A DNA stretch of 64,000 nt, taken from contig JAKJHU010000036.1 in NCBI GenBank assembly GCA_022316685.1, positions 4,289,036-4,353,035 on the forward strand, in the 5' to 3' direction. The translations under genes and the position numbers were made by a program. Origin of the DNA: Progne subis subis (lineage: Eukaryota; Chordata; Aves; Passeriformes; Hirundinidae). Position 1 is the stretch's first letter. Each line of letters starts with the position of its first letter. This document shows positions 35,020 through 48,295 of the stretch, in pieces. Below the pieces are notes generated by a model. The model was not told the DNA's origin, made no database searches, and was given only the letters and a program-made list of their open reading frames with translations.

Positions 35020-37039
35020 CTGAACAGGCACTGGAGCTTTGAGTGTTTTGAATATATCCTTGAATTGCGAGCTTTCCTTCTGAACTCAGTGCGAGGATCT
35101 GCCTTTTTCAGCCACAGATCAAATTGCAGATCAGTTCTGATGCTTAGGGGCTTTAATTTTATATCTAATTAATATAGAGTATAATCATAAAGCCTTCAAA
35201 TAACATCTCAGAACAACTTAGAAAAGTCATTCCCCCTGCTCCCCCTTTATTTCACTGAGTCACCTTGGAATACAATTTAAAAAATTACTTTGAGGAAGCA
35301 ATCTAATTTCCATTATAACAACAAGAAATGTGAAATAATTTTCAATGTAATCAGCAAAGAATATGTAACAGTTCTGCATTGTATAATTAAAAAAAAAACA
35401 AACAAGTCTTGCATGTTATATTGCATATTCTTACAGGATGTCACAAAATTAAAGAACTTAAATTTCTTTTATTTAAAATTTTGAAATATTAAAATTTTAA
35501 AATCTTTAAAATTACTCAGGCTCATGTATTGCTTCATCAAGAGTTATATATTTGGTCAAATTCAAATGCCTTACTTAAAATCAATTACACACATTTATTG
35601 ACCCAATAAGTGTGAATTGAGGCACCCTGACAATCATGATTTTTTAAAATACCCAGATTTCTGGGTATTTTAGAAATTAATTTAAGAAGTTCATTTATGA
35701 TCTCTAGTTCCCAATTTAAACTTGAGAAAGTAAGTAGGCACTCCAAAGCTACTAGCTCATACATTTTCAAGTAATTTTTTTTAGTTGATTAGAATGTAGT
35801 CTGACTTCAATTTTAAAAATAAGTGGTCACTTCAAGAGCTTTTCCATTTCTACTATTTCTCCACTTTTGAACACTGAAGCTAAAAATGTATCTCAGGCAC
35901 TATTTCACTGTAGGATATTTCTCCTGTCATTTCAGTTTATAATGTAAACAGGGTAAGGTGTAGGATCTATTACAAAGCTGATGCATGCCATTTCCATTTT
36001 TCACCATAAGTTTAGGTAACTAAAATATGCATGAGAATGTTGTGTTCAACAAATAATATCACAGTAAGTTAATTAGAGTGCAAGTTATGTAGCTTATACA
36101 CGCACAAACCCATAAAGCAGCATGTCAATGTGACCTCTGTAAAGCTTTATTTTCTCATCTAGGTAGTGTGGAACTTGCAGTGTTCTGTCTGTTAGCAATA
36201 TTCTAATTCTGTAAAGAAATTCTGGGAATTCAGGAAGAGGTGTAATTTTGTTTTGTTAATTTTTCATTTTAATGACAACTTTATGCAGGGCAATGAGAAG
36301 AAAACCTGTAATGTCCGTTTTATGGGGGAGGAAATACTCAGCCTCACATATCTGTACAATAAGGCTCCAAGGGGACAAGAATTACACAAGAATGTAACTG
36401 CACAATAGTGATAGTTAATAGCCAACTTTTTTTTCCACTTTTATACTTTTTCTTCTCTCTACAATATTATTGTCAAGAGAAAGGAACCAGATAAGGAGAT
36501 TTATCTTCAAGGAAAGGGAGGAGAGCAGTGTACAATTGGTAACTAGGCAGGGAGGACTCCCCTGTACAAGGAGCCACATCCTGATATTGAAACTGAGGTA
36601 AAAGTTCACACCGACTTCAGTGGGATCTTCCGTTTAAAAAGTGATAGGACAATGTGGGCCACGTTAACTAACACAGCTCTAAAAGTGTAGTAACTTGCCA
36701 AAGTAATGACTTAGGCTATCTCTGCTCAACATTCACTGAAAGAGATCATGGAAAAATAAGAAACGAAAAAGAAACCTTCCATAGTGAATTCTGTCTAGAT
36801 AGATAAATAAAAAATCTGCCACTAAACTCCTATAGAACCTGTCAATGAATGGAAATGCATGTTTTTAGGGAGGCAGACTAAAGTATCTACTTAGGTTGCA
36901 TTCCTACTTAATTTCTGGAGATGTTCATTTGGAGATCAAAGATCAGATTTGACTCTCTCCAACCACAGATAGCACAGTTGGTCAGAAGAGCCCACCACCA
37001 CAGATAAAGGGATAGAATATAGACTGAATAAACATACCT

Positions 37040-37076
37040 ATATCTATCTATCTATCATCCATCCATCCATCTATGG
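37040..37076. repeat. Compound (TATC)n(CATC)n microsatellite
   Basis: Three to four TATC units pass into CATC units. Tetranucleotide arrays like this are often length-polymorphic. It lies 100 bp from the CR1 3' end at 37179. Confidence 0.88.
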
Positions 37077-37178
37077 TATATGGGATATCCTGAGGATTGT
37101 ATTCACAACATTTAGGTCAGAAGGCAATCTACTCTGTTGGAACAAACTCCCAGGCAAACAACAGCCATAGCAATTAAG

Positions 37179-37500
37179 ATCATAGAACCATACAATGGTT
37201 TGGGTTGGAAGGGACCCTAAAAGGTCACCTAGTCCAATCCTTCTGCAATGACCATCTTCAACTAGACCAGGTTTCTTAGAGTCCCAACCAACCTGGATTT
37301 GAGTGTTTCTAGGGATGGTGCATCAACCAACTCTGTGGGCAATATGTTACACTGTTTCATCACCCTCATTAAAAACCTCATTATATCTAATCTAAATTGA
37401 CTCTCCTTCAGTTTAATACCTCCTTCAGTTTTATTCCTTGTCCTATCTCAACAGGTTCAGTTAAAGTCTGTCTCCACCTTTCTTATGGTGTCCTTCAGGT
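37179..37500 (-). mobile_element. CR1 LINE fragment, 3' UTR
   Basis: The plus strand opens with 'atcatagaaccatacaatgg' and 'tttgggttggaagggaccct', the reverse complement of the canonical CR1 3' end, followed by about 300 bp of 3' UTR. The 3' terminus is well preserved, so this may be one of the younger copies here. Confidence 0.92.
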
Positions 37501-40500
37501 AATGCAAGGGAATTGAAGTCATTCATAGTGTGTCACTGTCACTCTGATAACTGGAAAGAGCACAGCTATGGTGATGAGCAGATCAATGTCTAGGAACAGC
37601 ACAAGGCACTGTGAGGTATAAAACAGGCCTATTGGTGTGACATCAGGTTGGCAGGAAAGTATGATGCATCCTTCGAGGTGACCTAACACACATGGGATTT
37701 TCCTGATGCTGCCAGGCCACCTTTGAGGCTGAAAGTTGATAACCTTCCACCTATTTCATGGAGCAGTGAATTAAAATAATATATACAGTCTATAAAGCCT
37801 GTTCCTGTCATGGACCAAATAAGCCCTTGGAGTAACATAACTGAAGGAGCTTGAGGAACATAAAGTGTAAATGTCTCAAATATTACCATGCAGCTTGGGG
37901 AAAATAAAATAGAGGTATTCTTAAGTGCAACTGAAACTTAGAAAATCTACCACAATTAGTCAGGGTGGCTCTGAAGAGAGATGATACATGATGCACTGGT
38001 AGGCACAAGAGGGTTGCACAAAATATTAAAATGAAGAGAAGAAACTTGTGAATCCCTTTATAAGAGGTAAACCATAAAAGGAAGCATTGATAAAGGAAAA
38101 TATGCTGGTTAGAACATAGGATAGAAAAAGCAACCACACTGTGAAGAACATGCAGACAGGTGTTTAAATGAAGTATCATCAAAACTTAGTCTAAGCTTAG
38201 TCTAAGTCTTAGTTGAGGGAAACTAGGGGGAAAAAAACCAGGTTTAAAAATGCTATAGTAGAATAAGTGAGTTTTTAAAAGAATTTGTATTGAAAATATC
38301 TGTAGAAATTAACATTTTAGTACTTAAACAGTTAATATTTTTTGCAAGTACCAGGAGATGAAAACGATTAAGAATTATTTAACTTGAGACAGTAGATGAA
38401 AAATACGTTAGGAAGTTACAGAAAAATCAGCCAGTTAAGCTGTTTTAAGTTTCAAAAGCTGTTAATTTAAAGTGTACGAGTGTGGAGCTATCAGAAGCCA
38501 CTTACTGTAGAAGGGCTAAAATCCTGTCACGTGACTCTGCAGGCACAAAATAATTTTTAAATACCTGATACACCACAACAAGCATCTGCAGAGACATGGT
38601 GGAGGCATTGTTCATAAATTTAATAGCTCCGAGAAAAGTGCCTAAGAACATTCTCTCAAAAAAGTGAAGTTTTTATTCTGACCCCATCATGAAACAAAGA
38701 ACGTTAAAAAAAAAAAAAAAGAAAAAAATCCCAGCTGAAGTGGAATATTGAGGTTACTTAAAGCTGTTATTCATATTACTTTTCACAGAAGATTATGGTC
38801 GATGCAAAGAGAGCAAAATATTAGACAAGTACATATATTTTTGGGACTCTGAAAGTTGCTTCAAAACACAGCTGATACTTTTTGAAGCAGAAGGGTAGAC
38901 AGCTGCCTTATATACTTGTAAGTAGTGTTGCTGGAATACATTCTGAACTGGAATACATTTCCTTCTCAACAAAAATGAAATATAATACAAATGTTAGCAA
39001 TAATAATGCAGGTTTAATTAAGGCACAAAAGTTATTTCATTTATAGACTGGTTTGTGCATTCTATACACAAGCTACTTTCATCCAGTTTTTCCTCACTAT
39101 GAATTCTGGCAAATTTTTACAGAATAAATACTACTAGATAGGGAGAAAATGTATGTAATTTAGTGAGATGAGTTAAACAAAGACAGAGACAAAGTCTAAA
39201 TTAGGTATGCAGAAACGCCTTGTGATAATGTAAGAATAAGTAATTTTAAAATCTTTTGAATATGCAAGTTTTTATGACATAACTTGCTACTTCAAAAAGA
39301 CCCAGCTATAACAGATATGATATTGCCAAGCAATTTCAAAACATTATGTTGATAAACAGAAAGGTATAGTTCCACTGATACAACATCATTGCTGGAACGT
39401 TTTTAAAAGCAAACTGGTGGGCAGTTCCCATTGCAAGTGATTGATGTAGCTCTTTAAAGCACCGTCCTCGTCAGGATAAAGAAAAGCCATCACACTGTTG
39501 AATTACATTTTCAGTGCTCTCTCTGTAAACTCCACAAGTAGAGCAGCACAGAACCACGGCAATCAGCAGTCAGGTAAAAAGTGACCACAGATTTCCAAAT
39601 TCCTGATATAACACAATGAGTGGTCACAGTGAAGAAACGAAGCCTGACTGACTTGAAGAGCACTCATCAGCCACCCAAATGCTGCTTGTGGGATGGGTGG
39701 GACTGCTGTGGCTGCACTGATGTAAGCATGGCACAGCATCCAAGCCAGGATGCAACAAGATTCAGTTCAATAAGTCTTAAAGGCATCCACTTAATCTGTA
39801 GGTGTTTGCAGAGAACAAGTTCAACTATGCAGGTCATTGCGATCCTCCTACCCTATTTTGAGAATATTTTCCTCTTTGGCCTGTTTGTACCATACTGAGA
39901 GTAAATGAATGGCTCCCTCTCAGGTAAAAACAGACTATCACACTCAGCAAGCAAAGGAACTGAAATATGGATAACTTCCCTTCAGTCAAGATGGTTAAAA
40001 TGGTTTCTCAGGTATCTTCAAGGCAGTTTACTTGCTGCAGCTGTGATGCTGCCTTACCTTGAATCTCAAACAGGAGGTTGAGGAAGGGGGAGAACTTAAA
40101 ATATAATTACCATAGTCTCCTTTTCTTGTCCAGAACACTGTCCATCACCACTCACACAGAAGCCCACAGAGCTTGCAGACACGAGTCACTGTTACAAATA
40201 TGTTACAATGGGAAAAATGGCACAGGAAAATCACAGAAGGATGACTAATTTCCTGTTGCATTGCCATTTATGAGGGAAATTAGACAACCTCAATCTTAAG
40301 CATTTCCAAACATGATCTGATCTCAGTCACATCCTTACTGAAGTACCTTGAGACAGCAAGTGGAAAGATTTATAGGCCTGCTCAGCCCCTTAAAGTTACT
40401 GCAGTGACCATACTGTTTTGCTGCTACACCACTTTTCTTTCTAAACTGCTTTCAATTCATTTACTTCTTCAGAAAAGGAGACAGCATTTAGCAGAAGTAT

Positions 40501-43481
40501 TTCTGCCTGACAGAAAATATGATAAGCTACATTTTCTTGGTAATCTATTACTGGAACAAACAGAAAATATGTTCCTCACTGACATAATTCTTTGGGTTTG
40601 GCCATTTCTTTAGCTCTCTCTGTTAACTTGTAATGTATGTTCCTTCAGAGACAATAATTTGAAAGGGAAATTGGAAGAGTAATTTTACAGAAGTTTACAT
40701 TAATGAACCTAGTACTTTTAATAAACATAGGTTTATTTGCTAAGCAAAAAAAGTATAATTAAAATCCTGAGGAGTAAATCAAAATTATTCATTACATTGA
40801 TGTCTACTGCATATGGGACAATTTTCAAATCATTATTCCAATGAAGGACATATAAATCACATTCATGTCAATTTATCAGAGTAAGAATTTTTTGAAAAAC
40901 AAATTTACTGTAAGGTTAAGGCTTCAATTTTCACTTGTGTCTGCAGTATCAGTATTACTGCATAAAGAAGATAAAAACCACCGTGTAACTGCTAAATCAT
41001 CTTCTTTTTAAACAAAGGGGTAATCTTAATAGCAGCTGCTCCCATAATTAAAAAGTGCTTTTTGAGGAAGAGAATATTTGTAAGTTATACTGTGGAAGTT
41101 AAGTGATCACTGTATCTGATGAAAAACAACTAAACTGTTTTGTTATTTTCAGGAAATTAATACGCCTCCATTAAAAAGCTCAGATGGATAAAATTCAGAT
41201 TTTCCTGAAAGCATATTTATGAAAAGAAGTGTTTTAGAATGAAATAGTAATTTTCAGCCTATACTTTCTTTAGTTAAATAAGATTACTTTCCTTTATGTC
41301 ATTACATGGAAAGAAAGTGAGGGTAATATTGAGTTGCTTACTACTGGAGAGTGTGGGTCAGTTTCTTTAGCTTCCCATGAATAACCAAGGAGAAAGCTGT
41401 GCAATCTGTAGCTCATGTTTGTTTAGAAAGGAGAGAGCCAAAAGTTACAGTGGAGCTTGCCCAGACCTGAATCTGCAACTTCCTCCCACAGCCGCCTCCA
41501 CACGGCACTTGTGCACCAGCTTCCTTCGGATCGATTTAACCAGACCTAGGAGCCAACATTCCAAATATCTGTTTAGTAAGCAAGTCCTGGGGACTTCTGT
41601 CTGTGACCGACTTAAGCCTTGGCTTCTGAGTAAACACTTGGTGCCATCTGGATGACTATTTTATAACTCCTGAAAGGGATAGGTTCGCAGGAACGTACGG
41701 ACGGACGCTCATTTTCCTCAGGAACTAAAAGCAGCGTATCAAGTGTCGAAAGGAATAGTTATCATATATTTTACAAGAGATGGCTGTGCTACCTTCCCTC
41801 ACCTGTCACTCTTCTGACACGGCACGCACAGGCTTAAGCTGCAGAGCCAGCTGTGACCCTGCAGAACACAGTCCCCAGCTTCTGCCTCTAAATCCCACAT
41901 CTCGACAAAACCACACTAAAGAGCAGTAGTAAAAATTCCTCCTTTTTACTCTTGGAAGGTTCATCAGCTACAGTCAATTTATCAGGAAACTTAGGCTTGC
42001 AACATCCCCCATATTGCTGCATAAAGTGGACATAACAAAGGAGAAAAGTCAAAAATATAATCACAGCGTTTATTCATAAGACACCTGAAAAGTGCTAAAG
42101 AAAAGAGGTATCTACTACTTACAGAGCAATTCAGAACATATCAGAGAAATTAGTGGCAACATAAAGAAAGGCCGAGAATAAATTATGATTTTGGACTACC
42201 CCCATAAAACTACCACCATAACTGAGAAGAAAAAAAATAAATACGTATATCTGCACTCGGGGAGGGTTAAATGCCTCATAGAAACACAGGAAAACTCTAT
42301 GTCCTTAATAAAAGGGCTCAAATATACACACACATATGTCAAATTTACAATAAAATGTATTTGCAGGAATGTCGCTGTTGGACATGAAAGAAAGACGAAA
42401 GACTCCAAGTATTTTTAGAGGGAAAAGAGTACAGAAGGCTTTATTGTCTAATTCTTATCACCTTTTATAAGGTGTTCCGATACAGACTTAACATAATTGG
42501 TGAACAGGAGTGACACCTCTCTAATCACATTGGTGAAACTAGAGAAGGCAAAACACCATCTGGAGAAAGATTGTTTTGGGAAAGATAGTTCTTTTGCTGA
42601 GATTGTTTTGAGAAGAGGCTTTCCCGAGAACTTTTCCCTTGGGGAACGGTTAGCACTGCTAGCAGGCAAAAATCCCTTCAGACTTAGAAATGTCAGGCCC
42701 ACACATGAGTAATATCTGATTGAAACAAATATACTTAGAACTATTGAAAATTAATAATTTTATTAGGGTTCTATGTAAATCCTATAAAATTTATCACATA
42801 TTTCTTCTAACAGCTTAGCATATTTTGCATTATAATGCTGTTTCTTTTCTCTAATTCTACATGCATGATTGATGAAATTGTATGAACAAGACTTATGTAT
42901 GTGCCTTAAACAAATGCACAGACATACATGGAATTCTAATCTCATCTCTTTCTGAATTCTCTGCTACTGCTACAAGTGAGAAGTTTTGTTAAATGTTCAT
43001 GTTGTTAGGATTTCAGTGTGAAAATTTTTGTTAACTCACATCAAACAGGAAGATCCAGAGCTCTGCTTTATTTTTCAGATGCACTTTCTGAGCTATGAAA
43101 TTTCAATTTCAAACTCATAAAATAATTTTTGCATCTTAAAAAGCAGTGCTATTGTTTTGCCTGTTTTGCAGTTTGGCATATGCTCATCTGCCTAATAGCC
43201 TGTTACAGCTGTTGGGTATTTATGAATTCTGCCTCACACACTACCTTGAAGTTTGCCTCATTCCATACTGTAATGGCTAAATCTGTCAGTTGAACACTTA
43301 AAAATACATTTCTCCCTCCAACTACCAATCCCTTCATTCTCTTCTGTATTTTCTCGTGTTTCCAAGTTTCTCATGCTTCTGAGCCGTGTGGGATTTCCTA
43401 CTCATCAGGACTGCCCGAACAATTTTAGACACAGGGTCACTGACACCTTTTAGACTTTTGCAGGTGCCAACAGCAGAGATG

Positions 43482-43586
43482 AAAAAAAAAAACCAAAAAA
43501 AAAAAACCCAAACAAACCAACAACAGAAAAACCCCAACCAAACAAAAAAAAACCACCCCAAAACAACAACCACACAAACAAACAAC
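43482..43586. repeat. A/C-rich low-complexity tract
   Basis: A-runs broken by CC, CCC and CCCC, then CAA-type units. The third such tract in the gene. Confidence 0.85.
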
Positions 43587-44849
43587 TCTTCCTGGACCAA
43601 CCAGCTGCTGCAATGAAGAAGCCTCAGTCTTTTGCTACATTCACACTCCCTGTGCTAACGATAGAAGCATGGTACAGGACTGTGTATGGGCAGAAGGTTG
43701 TGACCCTGAACAACACTACTGATGGTCTAGTTTATACTGAAATAAGAATTTATAATAAACCTCATTCAGCTTACTCCACTGATGTATGATTTCCATGGAA
43801 ACACACAGGAATGAATGGAAAAGCTGCACAGGGCAGAAGAGCTCTGTGTGATGCCATCATTTACCACCTGTCTCTGTATGCAATTGCACTGGGGGAGAAG
43901 GTCAATGACCCAGGCCCAGTTGTCCAGTTTGAGCAAAACCTGGTCTCTTTTAATATCCTCTTCCTCCCTGCCCAAAAGTTCATACTTCGGACTTAGTTCC
44001 AACAGTGTGTCAACATTTTCACCCCTTTTCCCTCCCAGTCCCCCAGCATATTAATTAATTTGTCTTTTACATTAAAAAAAAAAAAAAAAATCTTCACATT
44101 AGGAAAAAATAAAAATTACTAGAAGCAGAGGATAAATTTTTGACAATATGCCTTCATCCCAAATGAACTTTTTAAAACTTTAACAGGATTCATAACTGAA
44201 ACACTTACATCATATTTTGGCTATAACAGCATGAATGGTTCAGACACAGTAAGTTCTCATTAAGTGACACATGAACTGTGATATTATCTGACCCGCTATT
44301 TATTCAAAGCATATCTTCCTTTCATGATTATATATCGTAAGAGTCACAACCACACAGAAGTCACACAAATAAAACCACTCTGAAAACTGAATTTTCCCCT
44401 AGCCACCATCACTCATGTAGTTCATCTTCTTTTAGCTCTTGCCAAGAGAAATGCACAACTATTTACAGTGGCAGAGAGAGAAAGCCTTCCTGCTGGGCCG
44501 TATATTCCCACTCTGCTGTGATCTGTCTTCAAACTGCTAAACTCATTCACACTCACTCTTCTCTACATCAGCTATTAACATCCCTCTGAAGACTGTGTCT
44601 GCTTTCCTAAAATTTAAATCTTTTCTTTTAAAAAGTGTAAAGATGACCATCAGTAAATGTACCAACACAGAGAGACCCTGTTGTGCTGGAATCAATGAAC
44701 TGAAATATTTGCACAACATTCTGTAATCAAGAAAGAAATGCCAGTCTTTGACAACCATTTTATGAAATTGGATCACTTCAGATACAGAAGGAGAAAGTTC
44801 AGTCAGTCTGAAAGGAGGGTGCCCTGGCAGCCAGGAGAGACAAAATAGT

Positions 44850-45405
44850 CCTGGATCAGGTAAGGGAGGGGGATTGTCCTGCTCTGCTCTGAACTGGGGC
44901 AGCCTCACCCTGAATACTCTGTGCAGTTTTGGGCACCACAATATAAGAACGCTGTAAAGTTCCTAGAGAGCCTCCACATGAGGGTCACAAGGAGGATGCA
45001 GGGCTTTGCGGGGATGAGCAGCTGAGGGCACTGGGTCTGTTCAGCCTGGAGGAGACTGAGAGGAAACATCACTGCAGTTACAACTTCCTCATGAGGGGAA
45101 GAGGAGAGGCAGACACTGATCTCTTCTCTGTGGTGACCAGTGACAGGACCCAAGGGAATGGCCTTAAGCTGTGTCAGGGGAGGTTTAGGTTGGATATTAG
45201 AGAAAGATTCTTCTCCCAGAGGGTGGCTGGGCACTGAAGAGGCCCCCCCGGGCAGTGGTCACAGCACCAGCCTGACAGAGTTCAAGAAGCTTTTGGACAA
45301 CGCTCTCAGGTGTGTGATGTGACTCTTGGGGTGTCTTGTCCAGGGTAAGGAGTTGGAGTGGATGATCCTTATGGGTCCCTTCCAACTCACCATATTCTCT
45401 GATTC
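44850..45405 (+). mobile_element. CR1 LINE, 3' portion
   Basis: Plus-orientated CR1: 'gtgcagttttgggcaccaca' near 44924, 'gttcagcctggaggagactg' near 45040, 'gaaagattcttctcccagag' near 45202, and the ending 'gggtcccttccaactcacca' with a degraded ATTCTCTGATTCTTG tail. It covers the end of the reverse-transcriptase ORF and the 3' UTR. The exact 5' border is unclear. It is antisense to COL19A1. Confidence 0.92.
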
Positions 45406-45489
45406 TTGAGATCATACTACTGACCTCTGAGTATGATTCTTAGGAAAGCTAAGTTGTCCATAACTGCAAATTAAGACAATGAACACATT

Positions 45490-45515
45490 AAAAAAAAAAA
45501 AAAAGAGAGAGAGAG
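45490..45515. repeat. Poly(A)15 and (GA)n
   Basis: Fifteen A followed by GA repeats, 85 bp after the 3' end of the plus-strand CR1, but separated from it by unique sequence, so not its tail. Confidence 0.85.
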
Positions 45516-46261
45516 AACATATCCAGGTACTTCTGTCAGACCAGATGTTCCAATTTTTCAATCATTTGCATAAAAACTTTTCAAAAATACTGTTCTATGG
45601 TCTTAGAGAATACACAAAATAGATATCTTCAGGTTTTTTTCCTCTCATCTTCAGACATGTCTGATTCCTCTTTCTATGGTCACTACAAGGCCTGTAAGAA
45701 ACTGTCTAAAGCAAGACATGCTCCAATGCATCTACTACAGTAAAATTGCAGGTTACTAAAATATTTTAATAATATATTAACTCTTCCAACACACAATTTG
45801 AATATTCAAGAACTAAAGGACATAAATGGACCTGTTTACCTCTGGCAGGACATGAACTGCAGCAAAGTTTGGTCCTAAAGATCTTGGGACAGACAGAACA
45901 CTAACTTCTTCCAGGGAAATTGAGATACAGGATAATATAATTCATCATCAAAAAAACAAGTAGTCTAAAACACTGGCAACTTAGTTTTGACACCTTAAGA
46001 GTAGAATTTATCTTTGTTTTACGGGTCTCTGCTATATCCTTCAATGTTTGTAAGATCTAATGGAGATCATTGCTGCTATAGTGTTGAAAATTAAGATAGG
46101 AAAAAGACAATGTATAATCATTTACACTATGAATGACAGTTCTTTTGAAGTTTATTTAGGATTACATGGGTAATATGAATAGTACAGATGTGGCTCATAA
46201 CACTGAGTCTGTGAGAAGAGCTATTCACGTTGTGAACTACAGCCTGGGAATTTGTAAGCTT

Positions 46262-46294
46262 TTCTCTCTCTCTCTTTTTTTTTTTTTTTTTTTT
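46262..46294. repeat. (CT)n-poly(T) tract
   Basis: Six to seven CT units followed by about 20 T; purine-rich in the transcript. Confidence 0.88.
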
Positions 46295-46911
46295 CTTCCC
46301 CATTTCTGCCACACTCTTCTGCACCATTTTGAATTGTTTTTGCCCAGACAGATTGTTCTGAATGAAAAGGCTTTTAATCTCAGCTCATGAGTAAAAACAC
46401 TAGAATTCAGACAGGATTTATGACATTCATGAAGTCAAACAAAGCATGTCCTGGAGAGTTTTGGGGACAGTTCTTCAGGCTTTGTGCATGCTTGGGACCT
46501 GGATCATTGCAAGGAAATTAAGAATGTCTTCCACTACATACAGCAGTATCTAGACAGAATACAATACCCTAAAAGCATTGATCATTTTCGCAAGCTTTTA
46601 CTGAAAAATGCTTTTCCCTAAAAATAACAAGTGAATGCTTTCACTTGAACAAGTCTATACTATTTATACCTGGAATAAACAAGATAATATCCTTGTTAGC
46701 ATTTGGGAGGAAACAAGATGTTTTAAACCCGCTCATTTTTTTTATATTTACAGAATTCTCTTCATAAATCATATAGAAAATGCAGAGGCACTCCAAAGAA
46801 AAGTACTTTTTTTTAGGTTTATTTTAGGAGTATTCACATTGCAAATAAATGAGAAACATGCAGCATTTCTTAGGGATTTTCTTTTGGCTGTTTTTTTTTA
46901 CATGTACTCAC

Positions 46912-46947
46912 ACTCAAGGCAGCTGGTCCAGGAGGTCCTACATCTCC
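46912..46947 (-). CDS. COL19A1: COL19A1 exon, 36 bp, ends in a helix imperfection
   Basis: The acceptor is ...gttttaactag and the donor AGT|gtgagt, a strong site. The peptide is GDVGPPGPAALS: three Gly-X-Y triplets and then Ala-Leu-Ser, a triplet with no glycine. I recall the same position in human COL19A1 as Ala-Leu-Pro, so this imperfection appears ancestral rather than damage. It joins the exon at 34257-34304, whose first four residues (GLLE) also break the repeat, so the junction gives a longer flexible zone in the helix. Confidence 0.88.
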
Positions 46948-47150
46948 CTAGTTAAAACAGGAGAGGAAGTAAATCAACAATCTCTTTACTTAAACATATT
47001 TAATCTCTAGATCTTTCAGAGAATATGCAGCACTGCAGAAGTGATTTCAGTACAATCATCAAACATGCCGATTATGAAAATTTGTGAGTAAAGTGATATT
47101 CTTCTCCAGTAATGTCATGGATATACACAGTTCACCACAGGTTAAAGGGG

Positions 47151-47185
<35 letters not shown>

Positions 47186-47648
47186 CCAGGCCTCAGCATA
47201 AGTGAATCACAGCTTAAAAAAAGCAATCCCTCAAAACACATTTCCATATGTCAAGTTACAAGCTGCAGCTTACAAGGTGGCCGCCTGAAGCCCGTGTGAC
47301 AGCTCACATATGTAAAGACATCTGACTGTGTAAATATTCACAGAATTAGGTCCCTGAGGTACAAATCACGTCTGAGACCTTCAGGTTTAGTTCACGGGAG
47401 CAAATTAGTGCACCCAGAGAGCAATTCAGAAGACCAAATTTAGGCTCCTGCTCAGAAGTCTTTTTAAAATTCGGTGTGATAAAGGGTCCTTGTCTTTTAC
47501 ATTCACAGTTAGCCTGTACTCATATTCTTGAGTTGCACAAATGGCAGCAGTGGGTGTTTGCCACACATAGTTATGGCAATGTGTTCAAAACTAAAGAATA
47601 TTATGCACAATCATGTATACATACAACTTAATAGATTTAAAAAGGTAC
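46948..47648 (-). other. COL19A1 intron, 701 bp
   Basis: Unique sequence with poly(A)34 at 47151-47184. Confidence 0.75.
47151..47184. repeat. Poly(A)34
   Basis: Thirty-four A inside the 701-bp intron between exons 46912-46947 and 47649-47702; U34 in the transcript, about 200 bp ahead of the acceptor at 46947. Confidence 0.92.
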
Positions 47649-47702
47649 CTTTTCTCCTTTCAGACCAGACACACCAGGACTACCAGGGTCACCTTTCAGT
47701 CC
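47649..47702 (-). CDS. COL19A1: COL19A1 exon, 54 bp
   Basis: The acceptor is ...tttttgcctag and the donor AAAAG|gtacct. The peptide is GLKGDPGSPGVSGLKGEK, six uninterrupted Gly-X-Y triplets. The donor has a match at +1 to +3 but C at +4 and +5, so it is one of the weakest donors in the set. The exon is in frame on both sides and could be skipped without a frameshift. It lies only 701 bp upstream of the next exon, so the two form a pair isolated between introns of 7.8 and 12.6 kb. Confidence 0.9.
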
Positions 47703-48295
47703 CTAGGCAAAAAGAGAAATGCAAATTTGTTGTCATCTGTGAAAAATGCTGGGACAAAATCCTGTAGCACTGTGAATTAGTATATACTAAACAAATAGGC
47801 CTTAAAATTCTATCACATTATTAGTACTATCTGAAAATTCTTTATTTTCATTATTTTGTGAACAGACAAACATCTATCAAAGACCATATGTGTTTTCAAC
47901 ACATTATTAAACATATGAAACCAATCTACTTTATTGTGCCCCATCATGGTAAGTAGTGAGTAGAAATGCAAAGTTCATTGCAGCGTTGCGTGTCCAACAA
48001 AGATAGAATATTAGAGTGCTAGTACATTCATTTGAATGCTGCTAAAATTGGGAAAGAGGCAGAGGCGGATGGAGAATTGCAGATTTTATGTGTCAAGTAG
48101 CAGTGCTGAACTGGTGAGCTCCAGGAAGGTACAGCTCAGAGCTGCTGCACATCTTCCAACACTCTCATTCTCACCAGTGTTCACAAAGGCAAATAGAGAA
48201 ATAATCTATTCTGATTCTTTAATTCTGCCTCCAACAGGAGAAGCAAATAGTATTGCCTAGCCTTACACCTTACACACAGCCATTTCACACTTGCA

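Larger units (their letters stand above)
34305..46911 (-). other. COL19A1 intron, about 12.6 kb
   Basis: Holds two A/C-rich tracts, the CT array, a 12-bp-stem hairpin at 35645-35672, two CR1 fragments and a CpG-denser segment near 41460-41760. The remaining AT-rich sequence shows nothing. Confidence 0.7.

Noticed and set aside
37040..37076. Regular short repeats considered as an array of CRISPR type
   Set aside because: It is a simple tetranucleotide microsatellite in a vertebrate intron; there are no spacers.
44543..45234. Minus-strand open frames of 132 and 109 codons
   Set aside because: They overlap the plus-orientated CR1 copy and are antisense to it, with no independent coding sign.
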